Shown here piece by piece: positions 12,901-24,920 of a stretch of 64,000 nucleotides of DNA. The notes beneath the pieces were generated by a model. That model saw only the letters and a list, made by a program, of their open reading frames with translations. It was not told where the DNA came from and did not search any database. The DNA is from Oscarella lobularis (lineage: Eukaryota; Porifera; Homoscleromorpha; Homosclerophorida; Oscarellidae), in the NCBI RefSeq assembly GCF_947507565.1, contig NC_089188.1, positions 930,001 through 994,000 on the forward strand, given 5' to 3'. Both the position numbers and the translations under genes were made by a program. The first letter of the stretch is position 1, and each line of letters begins with the position of its first letter.

Positions 12901-15464
12901 CTTCGTCAGATGGATTTATAGTCGACTTGACAGAACCCAAACCGGGCACGATCTCCGGTCTCACGTGGATTTCGAATAATCTGCTACAGGTGAATTGGAC
13001 TGGAGCATGTGACCACGATAGTGGACCTCCACGATGTTGGCTCATCATCGTGGCTCCTGGACAATGGACTATAAAGATGAAATTTCACGATCTAAATGAA
13101 CAGACGATACACGTCAATACGAGCGGCTATTCTTACTCGAGGCTCGTGAGTGTCTACGTCAATTGTACGGACAGAGCTTCTTTGACGGCGACGTCACCGT
13201 CGGGGAGCATAGACGGAACTCCGCCGACGAGTGGATCGGTTAGCCTTTTGGATTATGACAAAAGTTCGTTTACTGTGAAGTGGGGAGGATTTCAAGATCC
13301 AGAATCGTTCGTCAGTTCCGTCGAGTTACAAATTAGCACCAATTCGTCAACTGAGACTGTCGTACTCTCTCCCTACAAGGGCCCGTTCTATAAACACCAG
13401 GGAAATAGCGAGTCTCTTTACGGGACTAAACAAACTGTTGCAGCAAGAGCGTTTAGCAGTGCAGGTCTCGTTTCTAGCTGGGTCGAAGAAACGTTTGACA
13501 TGGTAGCTCCGACAGGCGCTCTCGATCCATCAGACTGCTGCGACATATCAATGGAATACACCGATTCTGCCATTTACGTATCGTGGAGCTGGAGAGACGG
13601 ACACAATAACGAATCGTCCGATCTTGGCTACGAATATTGCTACAGCATCGGTACCGTTCTCGGAGGCACTCAAATACTCAACTACACGAACGTTGGCACT
13701 GCGAGAAAAGCTGTTTGCACGAGCTGTCTTTTGCTTCAAGGAGCAGACTACTATGTCAGCCTTCACGTTTCATTAGACAACTTCAATACGTACAGCGATC
13801 ACCAGTCGAGTAGTTTTCTTGTCGATCTAACACCGCCTGTGGCTGGAGAAGTGTTGGACGGGCTAAATGTTGATAACCACTATTACAAAATCAACAAAAT
13901 ATTCAGTGCGACGTGGAAGGGTTTCACAGACCCCGACAGTCCGATAGAAACGTGCGAAATAAGTATCATAGACTTTTCGTCGAACATCGCTGGAAGGGGA
14001 GAAATATGGAGCGAATCAGTTCGTTCAAACGGCACCGGGACAATCACTCGTAAAGTATTGACATGGGTGCACGATCATTTCTACCAGACCAAAGTGTCAT
14101 GTCAAAGCGAGCTTAATTTGATGGTGGAAGGGCTGTCTGATGGATTCCTTGTCGATGAGACGCCTCCCTCCGGTGGTTCGGTTAGTTTTTCTATTGACAG
14201 CGTCTGGGGCGAACTGGCAAACGTTTCAGGATCGTGGTCAGACTTCAACGACGACGAAAGCGGCGTTGCCTCGTACGAGTGGCTTATTTTGGAGACGGGA
14301 GAGAGACCCAACGAGACGATGAACGCCGTGGGCACGGCGACGTCGTTCTCCGCTTCGGTGAATCTGACCGCTACCACGAAATACGAACTCGTCGTCAACG
14401 CGACGAATCATGCAGGCTTGTACTCACTTCGAAGATCCCTCGGAGTCGTACACGACGTAACGGCGCCGAATAGATCGTACGTGCACGACGGAGCCGGCGC
14501 AACTGACATCGACTATCAATTCTCCACGACGGGGTTGTCTTCGTCTTGGGGGAGAATGACTGACGACGAGACCGAGATCGTGGACTGCGTATGGTTCGTT
14601 GGAACCGAACCTGGCACCGCAGAATTACTCTCTCCTCAGTCAATTGGCTCGCAGACGAAGGGGACCTGTCAACACTGCGTCCTAACGCCGGGAATGAAGT
14701 ACTATTCGTCGGTTATGTGCTACAATTCGGCCGGACTTCGAACGGTCGTTTCTTCCGACGGTATCGTCATCGATTCGACGGAGCCCGTCGTCGGTCAAGT
14801 TTACGACGGGAAAGGCAAACAAGATAAAGCATTCCAGATGGAGTTGTCGTTCAGCGATTGCAGCTGGGACGAATTCAGCGACGCCGAGAGCGGAATTTTC
14901 GAGTATAGGCCTTGTTTGGGAACTGGCAGCACTTTGTTGTGCAATACTCACGCAAAAGGAAAGACTAGTTCTACCGAGTGGCATTTTTCGGGATTGTCAC
15001 TGGTGCACAATGGAATATATTACTGCTCGGTGACTGGAGTCAATGCAGCGGGATTATCGTACACGGCGGTTTCTGATGGTGTCACTGTTGATTCGACGAA
15101 ACCAAAGGCAGGCACGGTTGTTGATGGAACGAGTGACGACGTGGATTGTCAGCACTCAGATGACGCCGTCGTGGCAACGTGGTTCAATTTCTACGACAGC
15201 GAGTCGGGAATTGTCGACTATCAATGGAGCATAGGAACATCGATTGGCGGTACCGACATCCAAGGATTTGTGTCTGTTGGACTTTATCTGACAGCGTCCT
15301 ATTCCAATCCCAATGTGACATTGCCAGTTGGGAAAATGATCTTTGCTACGGTTCATGCATACAACGAAGCTGGTAAGTACAGTTCGGCTTCCTCTGACGG
15401 AGTTCTGGTGTTTGACCCTCAAGTTGATCTAGCTGCAAGCTGTGTGTCTCTCTTTGATCTCTAA
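6967..15464 (+). CDS. Giant secreted TSP1 / Cys-rich / FN3-like repeat protein
   Basis: Six exons by my reading: 6967-7021, 7109-7225, 7412-7647, 7698-7946, 7998-8246 and 8298-15464, with all phases consistent, giving about 2,690 residues. Order: signal peptide (MIALRVLFAVVFCLSC); Ser/Thr-rich linker; one thrombospondin type-1 repeat beginning DCRVNSWGSWGACTGTC; two near-identical Cys-rich modules with a CNDAQACTKDDQCKDGVC signature; more Cys-rich sequence to about 8930; then about 19 beta-sandwich modules of roughly 105-120 residues. Each module ends in a NxAGLxS...SDGVxVDxTxP pattern and starts with GxVxDG...DIDYQ, and many carry WxxFxDxESG. They look fibronectin-III-like. All FN3-like modules lie in one intron-free 7.2-kb exon. 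No transmembrane segment or anchor is seen at the C-terminus. Likely extracellular adhesion or matrix protein; the exact family is unrecognised. Confidence 0.8.
7698..8246 (+). repeat. Tandem duplicated Cys-rich exon pair (249 nt each)
   Basis: Exons 7698-7946 and 7998-8246 are both exactly 249 nt, phase 0 on both sides, and nearly identical in their first two thirds (ggaccgtgcaacgacgcgca versus ggaccgtgcgacgacgcgca). The tail of the first copy instead resembles the end of the preceding TSP1 exon (CYAHL-RRQS...GGC), so the duplication or conversion tract included that end. The intron between them is about 50 bp. Confidence 0.85.
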
Positions 15465-17716
15465 CTGTCACTTTAGTGGTACGCTGCTTAGATACTACTT
15501 AGTTCAATGTTTTTCTTGCGTCTTCATTATTGATTAGGCAATTAGGCGCGTGGCACTATGCTGCACAGTCTTACTAATTTAGGAAAGTTTGCAGTATCGC
15601 CCATTCAAAATGAACCCATTTCACTGACATACAGAGACATCATTGAAGAACAGAGGCACGTGGATACAGGAGTTCTCCCTCTGAGAGAATCTCATTTTTG
15701 TCGGTCTTCTCGTCGTCGCTTCGACTCTTGGTCCGAGTAGTAGACTGCTGGACTCATCAGAAAACGCCACCGGGTACAAACTCGTGGCTAATCGGCTTGC
15801 GAGAATAGAAGCGCGCAGGGGTTTCCAAAACAGTCTCGTTTCACAACATCGTATCGTACCGCGGTCTCTTTAGCAACAAAAGCGGTTGTAAACACTCTGA
15901 AAAGCGTTCAGAAAAGCTTCCTAGGAGGACCCCAATGGAAAGCACAAAAGTTGTGGCGGAAACGTTCGCCTAACCTTCGCCTAGAGTTTTGGACAAATAA
16001 GAAGGGATTGCAGCTTCACACTGTTCGATATTTGCAAGTAAGTAGAATCTCAAGAAGCCTGATTGGCGTCTGCTGAAAAATCTCTTGCTGAGAATGTTGA
16101 TGATCGAAAAAAGGTCAATGTTTTGTATGATAAGCCGCTAAAAGTGCGGTATGCCGATTGTAAATTAACTCTAAAGTTGGCTCTACAGTTTAGCTTCGGT
16201 CAGCGTCTGACTTACTAGACTCTAGTAGGACGACACAGGTCACGATGAGGCAGTGCTTTGTCTTCCATACGGCGCTAGCAAAAAGGGTTTTGGATCAGCG
16301 AACGAAAAGATCAATATACGCGCTTTGGATATGCCATGAATGCTCAAAGCTACAAGGACGTGAGTCAATGGGCCATTGCCTCGAGATTCCTCTCCTCAAA
16401 CGCGTTATTGCAGTCAGGTATGGCACCCGGAAACCTTTTCTCACTCGCTTTCTCGTTTCTTGTCTTAGGCTTATTCTCGACGATGCGTACATATGATTTG
16501 AGTTCTGATTTCTTCTTTTGACCTTGCGCCATCAAATTCACCTTAAACTGGTATTTTGGAATTTCCACTTACTACACAATACACAAGCTTATTGCTCTGT
16601 TTTATAGATTGGAGTGCGGGTATCATATGAAGAAGAATGAGGAGACGAAGAGGTAGACCGCGGTCCCAACGTCCTCGGCAGGACGGGTTGGTCCATCTGC
16701 GGGACCACGAAGGCTTGCAGCTTCCTCATAGTTGCAGTCTTCTAAACTGCCTGTACGCCTCCTTTTGGCATGAGGCCATAACGTCTAAAAGGCCAACGTC
16801 TCCTGGGCAGGCCTACATCGACTTCTGCAGAAGAGGTTGTGAGGCTTCGAGAAGAAAAACTGCCCATTCACGGCGTTTATCTCCCATTTGAGGCTATCAG
16901 TCTTATTGATAGTCTCTTCAGGAGAACGACGCCTACAGCAAAATGCGTGCTTGCAAGCGTCTTCTTGATTTATTTGCAGGTACACACGCCTAATACTGGA
17001 TCAAAAATGAGGACATAAAGACGGCAGGTACTGATAGAACGTTGTCTCTATTTTGTTCTAATGTTTATTAATAGGGCTTTGGGGTCCTGAGCATGACCCC
17101 ATCATTAAAAACTGCTCCGGGGTCCTGGGCAAGACCCTGTCAACAAAAACTGCCCGCGAAGAAAAGGGGAAAGTCTGTTTGTTTTTTCGTTTTTATTCAA
17201 ATAAAATTTCTGTGCCCTACCCTTTCCTCCATGGCGGCGGCAGCGCACGCGGGGTGCACCACCCCGCCGGTGCCTTAACTAACTTAAGCTACCCTACGCA
17301 CCTGTCTAACCTACCTAGCGCGTCGGGGGCGCAGGGCGTGCGAATCATGTTATGCGCCTAACTACGCATGCATCATTCTAAAAAAAAGTCTTTTACGTAT
17401 CTGGTGTCTCTGACTTCCTTGCCCATATTCATAATGCGGTACACAATGGTGCTTTCGTGAGAGAAGCAATTGGCCTACAAGGAAACAAAAATTTATCAAT
17501 GTGGCAACTCTGGTGGGAGAAGGAAACTGAGGACCCGAGAAAGATCACGCAGAAATATTTACCGGTGGTCTTCAATGCGAGCGCGGAAGTTCTTGTGAAG
17601 ATTGAATTATCAGAAGATCACCTTGACAACGCCGATTACCTATGTAAATGTCAATGTTAGCAAAAAACTGTGTAACTCGAGGTCAATTGGCAGTCAACCG
17701 ATCTCCATTGTTTTAG
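15465..17716. other. Long intergenic stretch, mostly without features
   Basis: From 15465 to about 15550 this is 3' flank of the giant gene, also present in the collapsed pseudogene. Beyond that I see only short open frames without family signatures. One at about 17410-17650 on the plus strand (containing 'NLSMWQLWWEKE') is open but unrecognised, and it may be repeat-derived. A pair of 38-bp hairpin repeats lies at 17081-17153. Confidence 0.4.
17081..17153. repeat. Two tandem 38-bp hairpin units
   Basis: ggggtcctgagcatgacccc (17081-17100) is an inverted repeat with 6-bp arms. It recurs 38 bp later as ggggtcctgggcaagaccct (17119-17138). Both are followed by a similar 'taaaaactgc'-type spacer. 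Confidence 0.6.
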
Positions 17717-18506
17717 AAACAGAAAGAATAGCAGTCGAGGAAGAAACGGAGGAGGCAATTCGCATCGAAGGTCGACAGGTGGCCTTCAGTAGCTACGGTC
17801 GCGCTCGCGGGATGCCGGAGGAGGGCGTGACGATCGTCGCCGAGGGTCTCGCCTCGTGTGGAAATCAACGAGAAGAGACGAATACAGTACGAACGAGGAG
17901 GGCGAGTTTCGTCTGAGGGGTCTCCAGCCTCAGTGCAATTTTTCCATTGGACTGGCGAACGGTAGTCTGGCTCGATCGCTTCCGTCTCGTCAAGTAGTCG
18001 ACGTGCAGAATGCCGACGTGCGTGACGTCGCGATGATTATAATTCGACGCACGGGCATGCTCGATTTGTCTGGGAACGTCGTGACGGATTCGGCATATTT
18101 GACGTCGATTCAGATCAATCTTTATCAGGATGGTCGTCAGGATTCGCCGCTTCACACCATCTCGCTCAAATCGAGTTCCTTCTTCTACTTTCCCTCGCTT
18201 CCGGCTGACGGTCGAGCCTATATCGTGGAACTAGACACGCATCTCTCTCACAAGCAGTACACCTACGTTTTGCCGTCGAGTCAACGTTTTGTTGCCAAGG
18301 GAGACATCAAGCACGTGACGTTTGCATTTCGTGCGGAAGGGCGAACGGTCGACGCGGAACTGACAACTCAGGGATCTGTTGTGGCTGTAGCAGTCATCGT
18401 AGGCATTGCCACTATTATAGCTGTAGTTTTCCAGACGCGATTCATTCCCGGCCTATCAGATAGGTTTGAAGCTGACTACAAGATGAAGTCCTTCAGAAAA
18501 CGATGA
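17717..18506 (+). pseudogene. NOMO (nodal modulator) C-terminal fragment with frameshift
   Basis: The encoded sequence follows the C-terminal quarter of NOMO, an ER membrane protein of carboxypeptidase-regulatory-like beta-sandwich repeats that works with TMEM147/NCLN at the translocon. Visible matches to the family include VAFSSYGRARGMPEEGVTIV, then NEEGEFRLRGLQPQC, MLDLSGNVVTDSAYL and the membrane segment VVAVAVIVGIATIIAVVF followed by a basic tail. An acceptor 'ttttag' precedes 17717. The first part is in a different frame from the part after about 17890, so one extra base (or two missing) lies near 17875-17895. No NOMO N-terminal sequence is found upstream. It is therefore a 5'-truncated, probably dead copy. 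A sequencing error could explain the frameshift but not the truncation. Confidence 0.8.
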
Positions 18507-18641
18507 TTTATTTATATTGATGTAATATTGATGTCCTTTGCGTTGTCGATGTTGTTGTTGTTGTGTTACTCTCACTGTTATTATGCTACTCGCTCTCGTG
18601 ACTCGTTGGGCTACTGAGAGCTTCTCGAATAAGAGAATCCG

Positions 18642-19124
18642 TTACAGGTGGAGGGTTTCGCCCATGCTGTCGTGTTCGCTGCAGTCCGCATATAGGCGAG
18701 GTGAATAGTACCAAGGACGAGAATTTTTAACAGGAGAGGAAGAAGGTCTATCAAGGGAGGAATTAGTTGGAGAAGGACATCCAACAGAAGAATAACTTTG
18801 AGCGGTGACGTCTTCCGATGATAGCGACTCTGTCCTTTCTATTGCGGTGGGTTGGAGTTTACTCGACGTTTCTCCTGTGGCCTTGAGATGATGGAAGGCA
18901 GAATTGGCCAAGGCTCTCTGAATTCTTTGACGAGACTCTGATCCTTCGCTAGATGGCCCTTTTCTTGCATCCTGTTCGTCGCTCGTCGTCGTTGCTCTTT
19001 GCAAAAAAAGGATGTCAATTTTGCTTGCTTTATAGGCCGGCAGCAGAACTTGAGTAGCATGCGGGCTTGCTCTTCCTGTAACCGGCTGAACGTTTCTTCG
19101 CGTCTGTAGAAAGCCATTTACCAC
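18642..19124 (-). pseudogene. PIP-box-containing ORF remnant, copy 1
   Basis: This is homologous to the longer reverse-strand frame at 24921-25505. Translation gives 'KQAKLTSFFCKEQ', and the shared Ser-rich tail 'SRPWYYSPRLYADCSEHD' is in a different frame here from the PIP-like segment. The two pieces are therefore separated by a frameshift, and the copy looks decayed. The motif QxxLxxFF fits a PCNA-interacting (PIP) box. Family unknown; possibly part of a retroelement. Confidence 0.45.
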
Positions 19125-19185
19125 CGGAGGCGGCCGTATCCATTCCTAAAGCATCACCATAGAGTCTAGTAGTAGATCTATACCG

Positions 19186-19446
19186 TTGAAAAAGTTTTTT
19201 AGAGGCCTCTATGCCATATCACTTGCAGTTGGATCCTATTTTTGGACGCAGATAAATGCATGCGACTCGTCTGGGTCCCCGAGCGACTTTTCTAAGCTAA
19301 ATGAAGAGCTCACGAATTATTTTCTTCGTTTGCGAGTCGATCAGAGCACTGGAGAAATAACGAAGCTATCGATTGAGAATGCTGTGGCCTTTCCAACTTC
19401 TAAGGAAGGTCAACTAGCACCGGATTCGCTCGAGAGACGTCGCTAA
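19186..19446 (+). other. Short ORF of unknown nature, unit 1 copy
   Basis: An open frame of 86 codons, paired with a shorter homologous frame at 25550-25774. A hydrophobic start (RGLYAISLAVGSYFW) precedes a polar segment with 'KLNEELTNYFLRLRVDQS'. The frame is open in both units but the C-termini differ. I recognise no family. It could be a small secreted protein, or repeat-derived sequence that is open by chance. Confidence 0.3.
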
Positions 19447-19563
19447 CTAACGAACGGATGTCGAAAGATCACGTGGCACAATTTATTTACTAGCATTCTC
19501 TACTAGTGCAAACGACAGAAAAAAATGCATTGAAACACAGTTAGTCAGCTTGCCTGGTCTTTT

Positions 19564-22500
19564 TCACGCTTCGCAGACAAACGGTAATTGGTAGCTGCAC
19601 CTTAGGTCATTCCACCGATCAGATGACGCACGGGTATGGGCGCAATCTTCACCCCCACTGTCGTTTGGCTCTCCGCCGCCCCATTTTTGGAACGTGTTCG
19701 GAGAACCGTCAGACCACACGAACCTGCCCTCGTGGCCGATGTCATTGTATCCCAACCAGAAGCCAACAGACTGCAAACTCTGAACGAACGCGTACTCTTC
19801 CTGATTTGCAATTGAAACCAGATCTCCTCCGTCAGCCTGACACTGTGCACGTGCATTTTGCCACGATTTACTCGACGAGAAAAATTTGTAGCAGCTCTGT
19901 TGAAAGGGCGAATAACCGCTTGGACATGTAGCTAACGAAGAAATAAAATTAATCACGGCCTAGTGTTGCGATATCTCCTGGGTGAGCTTACTGCATGAAG
20001 TTCCATCTCCAAAGAAGCCTGATTTGCACGTGCAGTCGAATCCGTCCTCCGTGTCCGCGCAGACGGCGTTCTCGTCGCAATCGTGCGTACCTAGCACGCA
20101 CTCATTCGGAGCTACACAAACCAGAAATTGAGTATCCAAAAACAACAGCTAAATTCTCCTCTTATTACTGCACTTCCTCCCGTCTCCAGCGTAACCGTCC
20201 ACACACACGCAGGAAAACGCGCCCTCGCTGTTAATGCAAGTCGCGTCGACGGCACATTCGTGAATTCCCGTTTCGCACTCGTCTACGTCTAAAACAAGGA
20301 GAAACCGAAATCGTTCAAGTTTCTATCGTCATGTTCATATTTTGTGTAATAAACCCTTCTGGCAGACATAGGAATGACAGTATCCGCAGTGCTCGTCGTT
20401 CCAGTGATACAAATTTTTACTTCCCAACTCCAAAACGCAATTCTGCGAATTTCCGTAGTTGTTCGGTTGTCCGGCAGCCCAGTGCAAGAAGTCCAAATCG
20501 GTGCCGTCCGTCCAGTTGAAGTCGCCGCCGGCGCGATGCAATCCGATCCACGACTTACCTGACGACAATGCGCCGACGAAGTACGCCTCCTGTTCATCAT
20601 GTACGCTAGCCAGAGAGCCGCCTTTGTTCTCACAAGTCGAATTAGCTGCCGTCCACGATTGGCATCGGCTAGATGACTTGTAGCAGTAGCCCTCGTGGGA
20701 TAACCAGCCGTCTTCGCAGACAGCTGTGTGGAGAGAAAATGTGCAAGAAAAACGAAAACTGTTAATGAATTATTGTACCCGGCAGAACGACGTAGTTGAC
20801 CGAGAGGGGATCATAGCCGTTGCCACGAACTCGTATTTCCTTGACACAAACGAGAAATTCGGAAACTGATACGTCCTGCATGCAGTAGATTATAGAGCAA
20901 AGAATTCTCCCTAATTTTTCAAAGTCTCTACCTCAACCCAAGCGACGATGTCGTTATAAACTGCCGGAACGTGTCCGCTAATTGTCGTCTTGTGACTGGG
21001 CGAGACGAGTACGGTCGGAGACGATGGATACGTGCGCGAAAACTCGACGCTCTAGAAAATCACAAGTTTAATTAATGAAAAGATTTTTCTGCCGCTAGAG
21101 CAAGTTGCCTTGCAGAAGGCGAAGTTATGTAGTCGAGACTGTTGGAGATCTTGACCAGAGAAAGCAATGAGGCCTTGATCGGAGAAGATACTTCTCGATA
21201 TTCTCGCTTCTCCTCCAACAGCAAGCCAAGTCTACATGCAAAAGAAAATTTCACTTTTCCCAAGTGGTCATTTCTACAATCACTAACAATCGAAATGTTT
21301 TCGTGAGCGCCATCGAAATTCTGCAACTCCCTCACGCACAGCGAAAACGAATCGGTGCGAATGTCTTCAACCCACAAGCTGGCGGCGTCGTGTTTCAATC
21401 CGTTGACGGAGTGACGTAGAGTGGCGAGAACGAGTGGCGGCAACGAGAACGCTCTTTCCATCGTCACTTTCTCGCACGTCGTTCCCGTCCACCACTCGCT
21501 GTCGAGTTGAACGACGCCGCCCATTGAGCCGTCCGGAGCGCCCTGGTAGACGAGCCAATCGAGCGAGACGTCGGTCGTGTCGTGTCGTTCGCCTCGACCA
21601 GCGACGTAGACGCAAGCGGTTAGAGAATCGTTCGTGAGACGATCGATCCAGGCGACGGGTGCGTCGTGAATGTACGACGCGTCGACGGCGCTACGATGGT
21701 CGACGGTGACGAGAGCGTGAATGGGTTTGTTCGGGTAAAAGAGATGACTGTTGAAGACGATCGTCTCGCAATCGTACGTAGTCGAGGATTTGGAGCTCGG
21801 ACGAGCGACCACGTTTCCACGTTGAAACGAAAACCCTACGGTTAATTAAGTAGGACTTTTAAAAAAGTCAAAATTCAAAATTCATGCATCGTATACCGTA
21901 GCAGCTTCCATTGTGATGAATAGCGATCTCGCTTTGGCGAGTGCGAAAAATAAAACGCTGGTACTCGCACTCGTTGTCGTACGTGACGGCGTTCGACGCG
22001 CAGACGGGATCGTCGATGTCGGTGCACGTCGGCGCGACGCACTCGAACGTATACGGTCCCGTGTCGACGCAGACGCCGAAATAATCGCAGACCACTTCCA
22101 CGCACGGATCGACAACTGAACAAAGACATAGGTACAAAACTTTTAAAAAGATTCGTTCAGCTTACTTCCAACTGCTGCCCATGTAACTAGCATGTCGACC
22201 GGCTGCGTCGACTTTACGCAAATTCTGACACTATATTGACTGGCCATCTGAGAGACAAATACTCGTTATGCATAACGGAATCGACTGCGAGTTGACCTCC
22301 GTGTATGCAATTGTGACTGTATCTTGTTGAGGAGCTGATGGAACTTCGGGAGACACGAGGACGGTCGGTCGCGTATCTCTGTAGTACTTGTTCTGGAAAC
22401 TTACTATCTACATGAACGGACTTCCTTAATTAAACAAACTTGTCTAAACGTCGAAACTGACCTTGCAAGCTGAGCCAGCGCCCAGCTCACTTTCCATGAA

Positions 22501-23412
22501 GTACAGTTGGCCGACTTCGGCTCCATCAACAAGACTCTGAAGGCCCAAGCTACCGTTGAACGTCAAAACGTCCTAAAATTGTATCATTAGAAAGTGCACT
22601 TCTTACGCAGCAATCTATCACCGTTTGGAAACCGCTGTGAACGCCCGAGAATATTTGCGCCTCTTTGTAGCAGAAACCAAATCGACGCCCGCCCGTGTTC
22701 TCCGTCCAAAGAAACGCTCCGTCTGCGCCAGTAACTTCGGGAACAGACCTCACAGCCGTCGTAAGCAGATTCGACATAAGTGCCGTAGACTGCACGCCAT
22801 AGAAAAAATCATTAGTAGTTAGCTCCAGCGTACGCATCGTTTACCGTTTCTTCCCTGCAGTGCTTTTCCGCCGTAAAATCTGAAAAGCCGACCACCGCAT
22901 CTTGAATCAGATCCCGTGGTGTTGACATCAAAAATGAGCGACGCGTGGAAACGTAGGCAAGCCACTCGACGCTCAGTTCCAACGGTCCACCGAGCCCGCT
23001 CCGAGCGGCACACGCATCGAAGCCGCGATTAGTGACCCCCTGGATCCACGTCGATAGAGCCGTTTGATTCGAGGCGGCGGCGGATCGGCGAAAGCCGACG
23101 CCGGCTTGGACGTGAACGGTTTCGGATGATTGCAGATTTAGGAAAGGACTTGGAAAGGCGACGTGGGTGCACGCGTGGCCGCACGTCGATTTCGATAGCG
23201 TGAAGTCGTTATGGCCAAAAATTGCCGAGTGACCTAGGATAGTCGGGATTAGGCTAGAGGTGAAAAAGCCCGTGGGCATGAGTACCAAAACTGCTTGGAG
23301 TCTCCTTAGTAGACAAGAGGTCGGCTTCTTGTGGCAGCGAAAAGGCTATTTCAGCCGCTGAGAAGAACACCGACAAGGTAAGAAGAATCAACGCTCGACG
23401 AAGGTTGTCCAT
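19564..23412 (-). CDS. Secreted multidomain lectin (H-lectin-like, Kazal, CTLD, EGF), copy 1
   Basis: Start at 23412 gives a signal peptide (MDNLRRALILLTLSVFFSAA). Exon 1 joins in phase at G|GT to the exon from about 23238. Order from the N-terminus: H-type-lectin-like beta-sandwich segments (23240-22180), a follistatin/Kazal-type module (22110-21890; CxSNxVTYDNECEY pattern), more H-lectin-like segments (21815-20780), C-type lectin domain 1 (20725-20335; QPN and WND motifs), two EGF domains (20290-20165, 20115-19985; the first begins DVDEC, a calcium-binding type), and C-type lectin domain 2 (19956-19564; EPN and WND motifs). EPN plus WND is the calcium/mannose-type ligand site. Short introns separate nearly every module. 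Likely a secreted recognition or matrix protein. The H-lectin assignment is the weakest part. Confidence 0.8.
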
Positions 23413-23812
23413 TCTGTGTGAGAAATGGCACTGTCTCTCAGTTTGACTGCATCGGCTATTTAAGCAGGTTCGTCAAGCAATCTGATACGTCACGGTTACG
23501 CTTGTTTATTAGCTCTCTGCTTTTAAAAACGAGGGCAGCTCGTCGTTTGATCTGTTAGACACGGTAATCGAGTGCGTGTATGAGAAACGGTTTTCCGCAT
23601 AGTGCCAAGAATCCGTATTCTATGCTTACCCTAATCAAAATACGTTCACTTATAGCCGCTTCACCTGGTTAGTTACAACTCTGTCGGCAATTCGCACCTA
23701 ATAGCTGATGGCAAACACCAAATCTTTTGTGTTTTGCGGCCAGCTAACCATGAGGAGCGTTTGCCTAACGTCATCTTCGCCGATTGTTTCTACTACTAAA
23801 GCACGGCGAGCA

Positions 23813-23911
23813 AATCAAATGCGCGTGCGAACGTGGGGCAGATAAACATTCTCAACACGAGAAATCAAAATGCGCGTGCAAACGCGGGGCAGATAAACAT
23901 TCTCAACATGA
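23813..23911. repeat. About 50-bp tandem repeat, two copies (also at 30215-30310)
   Basis: The unit aaatcaaatgcgcgtgcgaa...ggggcagataaacattctc is repeated directly twice and preserved in both segmental units. It lies upstream of the lectin gene, between its 5' end and the RT fragment. Confidence 0.7.
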
Positions 23912-23917
23912 GACCAT

Positions 23918-24460
23918 TTAAGCCCATTTGCCACCTAGTCTTTCCTGAGCTGACACTCGGTGTTTACTCGCAAAAAAAGGCGGTAAAAAAGCAGTGAGGT
24001 AAGAGAATTGCGTACGTGTATGCACATATAAGCCAAAAGCTACTACACGCCGTATACGGTATACAAGCCTGCGAAAGACGTTGCCGACCGCAATGGGTCT
24101 AACGTCGGATTTACCCTTTCGAAGAGCAATCAAACGGGCACCGGCAAAAGCTGTTGCGGCGGCAGATGGAATTGACCCGTTGAGAAAAAGGTTACAGACT
24201 TGTAGTAGCAAAGAGGCAGAGCGGTCGTCTTGTTGAAGAATTCGAAAATGTTCAAATCGCCAGCCGTCCGCGCCCGGACCAGAGCCGCGAGGACTCTTCT
24301 TCACAACCTCCTCAAGGTGTTTGGCGGACGCCTGAAGAGGGGATGAATCCGGGGGACAAGGCATTGACGGATGAGAAGCCGAGGGATGTTTCTGTAGTAG
24401 TTTCTCGAAAGTAGCATCCGAACCGTTTCTAGTAGCGTAACTAAGGTCAACAACCAGCAC
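23918..24460 (-). pseudogene. Reverse transcriptase N-terminal fragment (non-LTR type)
   Basis: The translation contains 'SGPGADGWRFEHFRIL' and 'ARLIALRKGKSDVRPIAVG', the typical opening blocks of non-LTR retrotransposon reverse transcriptase (GPDG...E, then the LI.L.K...RPI block). The catalytic YxDD block is not present: the frame runs into unrelated sequence after 'RRLVYR'. Related sequence continues upstream to about 24660. It is a dead fragment. The matching region of unit 2 has lost about 400 bp of it. Confidence 0.75.
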
Positions 24461-24920
24461 ACGAGCTGTGCTGTTGGAGTTAAGACTTAAGCAAACATTT
24501 ACAATATTGAGCGTTTCAGCGACGTTTCCGTGTACAAAAGTCCGCTACAGCCATTGCGTCTTTGCCGCGGTCGGTTCTGCCATCTAGCTCTCTGATCAAG
24601 TACTTATAATATTGCTCGAAAGCAAAGGGATATAAAATCCTCAGAGACTACACAGCCCCTAGCTGAGCATCGTTTAGTCGAGCTCAAACGCTGTTCTGGT
24701 GTTCTCATAAGGCCGCGGCAGCGACTGAGTGGTTTTATTGGCTGGTAGCTAAGTGGCAAATCGAACTGGTAATGACAAAATTACGGATCCGTGACGAAAT
24801 GACTGCATTCGATCCACTCAGTACAGTAGTTGACGCACTACGTGCCGTCGCAAGCCCGTGGACAGTCTCTCCGGAGTCCCCGCCGCGTCTCCCGTTGTGT
24901 TTACTCTCACTGTTATTATA

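Larger units (their letters stand above)
18564..24790. repeat. Segmental tandem duplication, unit 1
   Basis: This unit begins at 'gttactctcactgttattat' and ends near 'attacggatc'. It matches unit 2 (24899-30811) almost throughout, in exons, introns and flanks, with small indels. It contains a PIP-box ORF remnant, a short plus-strand ORF, the first lectin gene and a reverse-transcriptase fragment. About 110 bp of unrelated sequence separates the two units. Confidence 0.9.

Noticed and set aside
16245-16900. Short forward frames upstream of the NOMO fragment
   Set aside because: No family signature, no consistent splice structure and no homologue inside the window.
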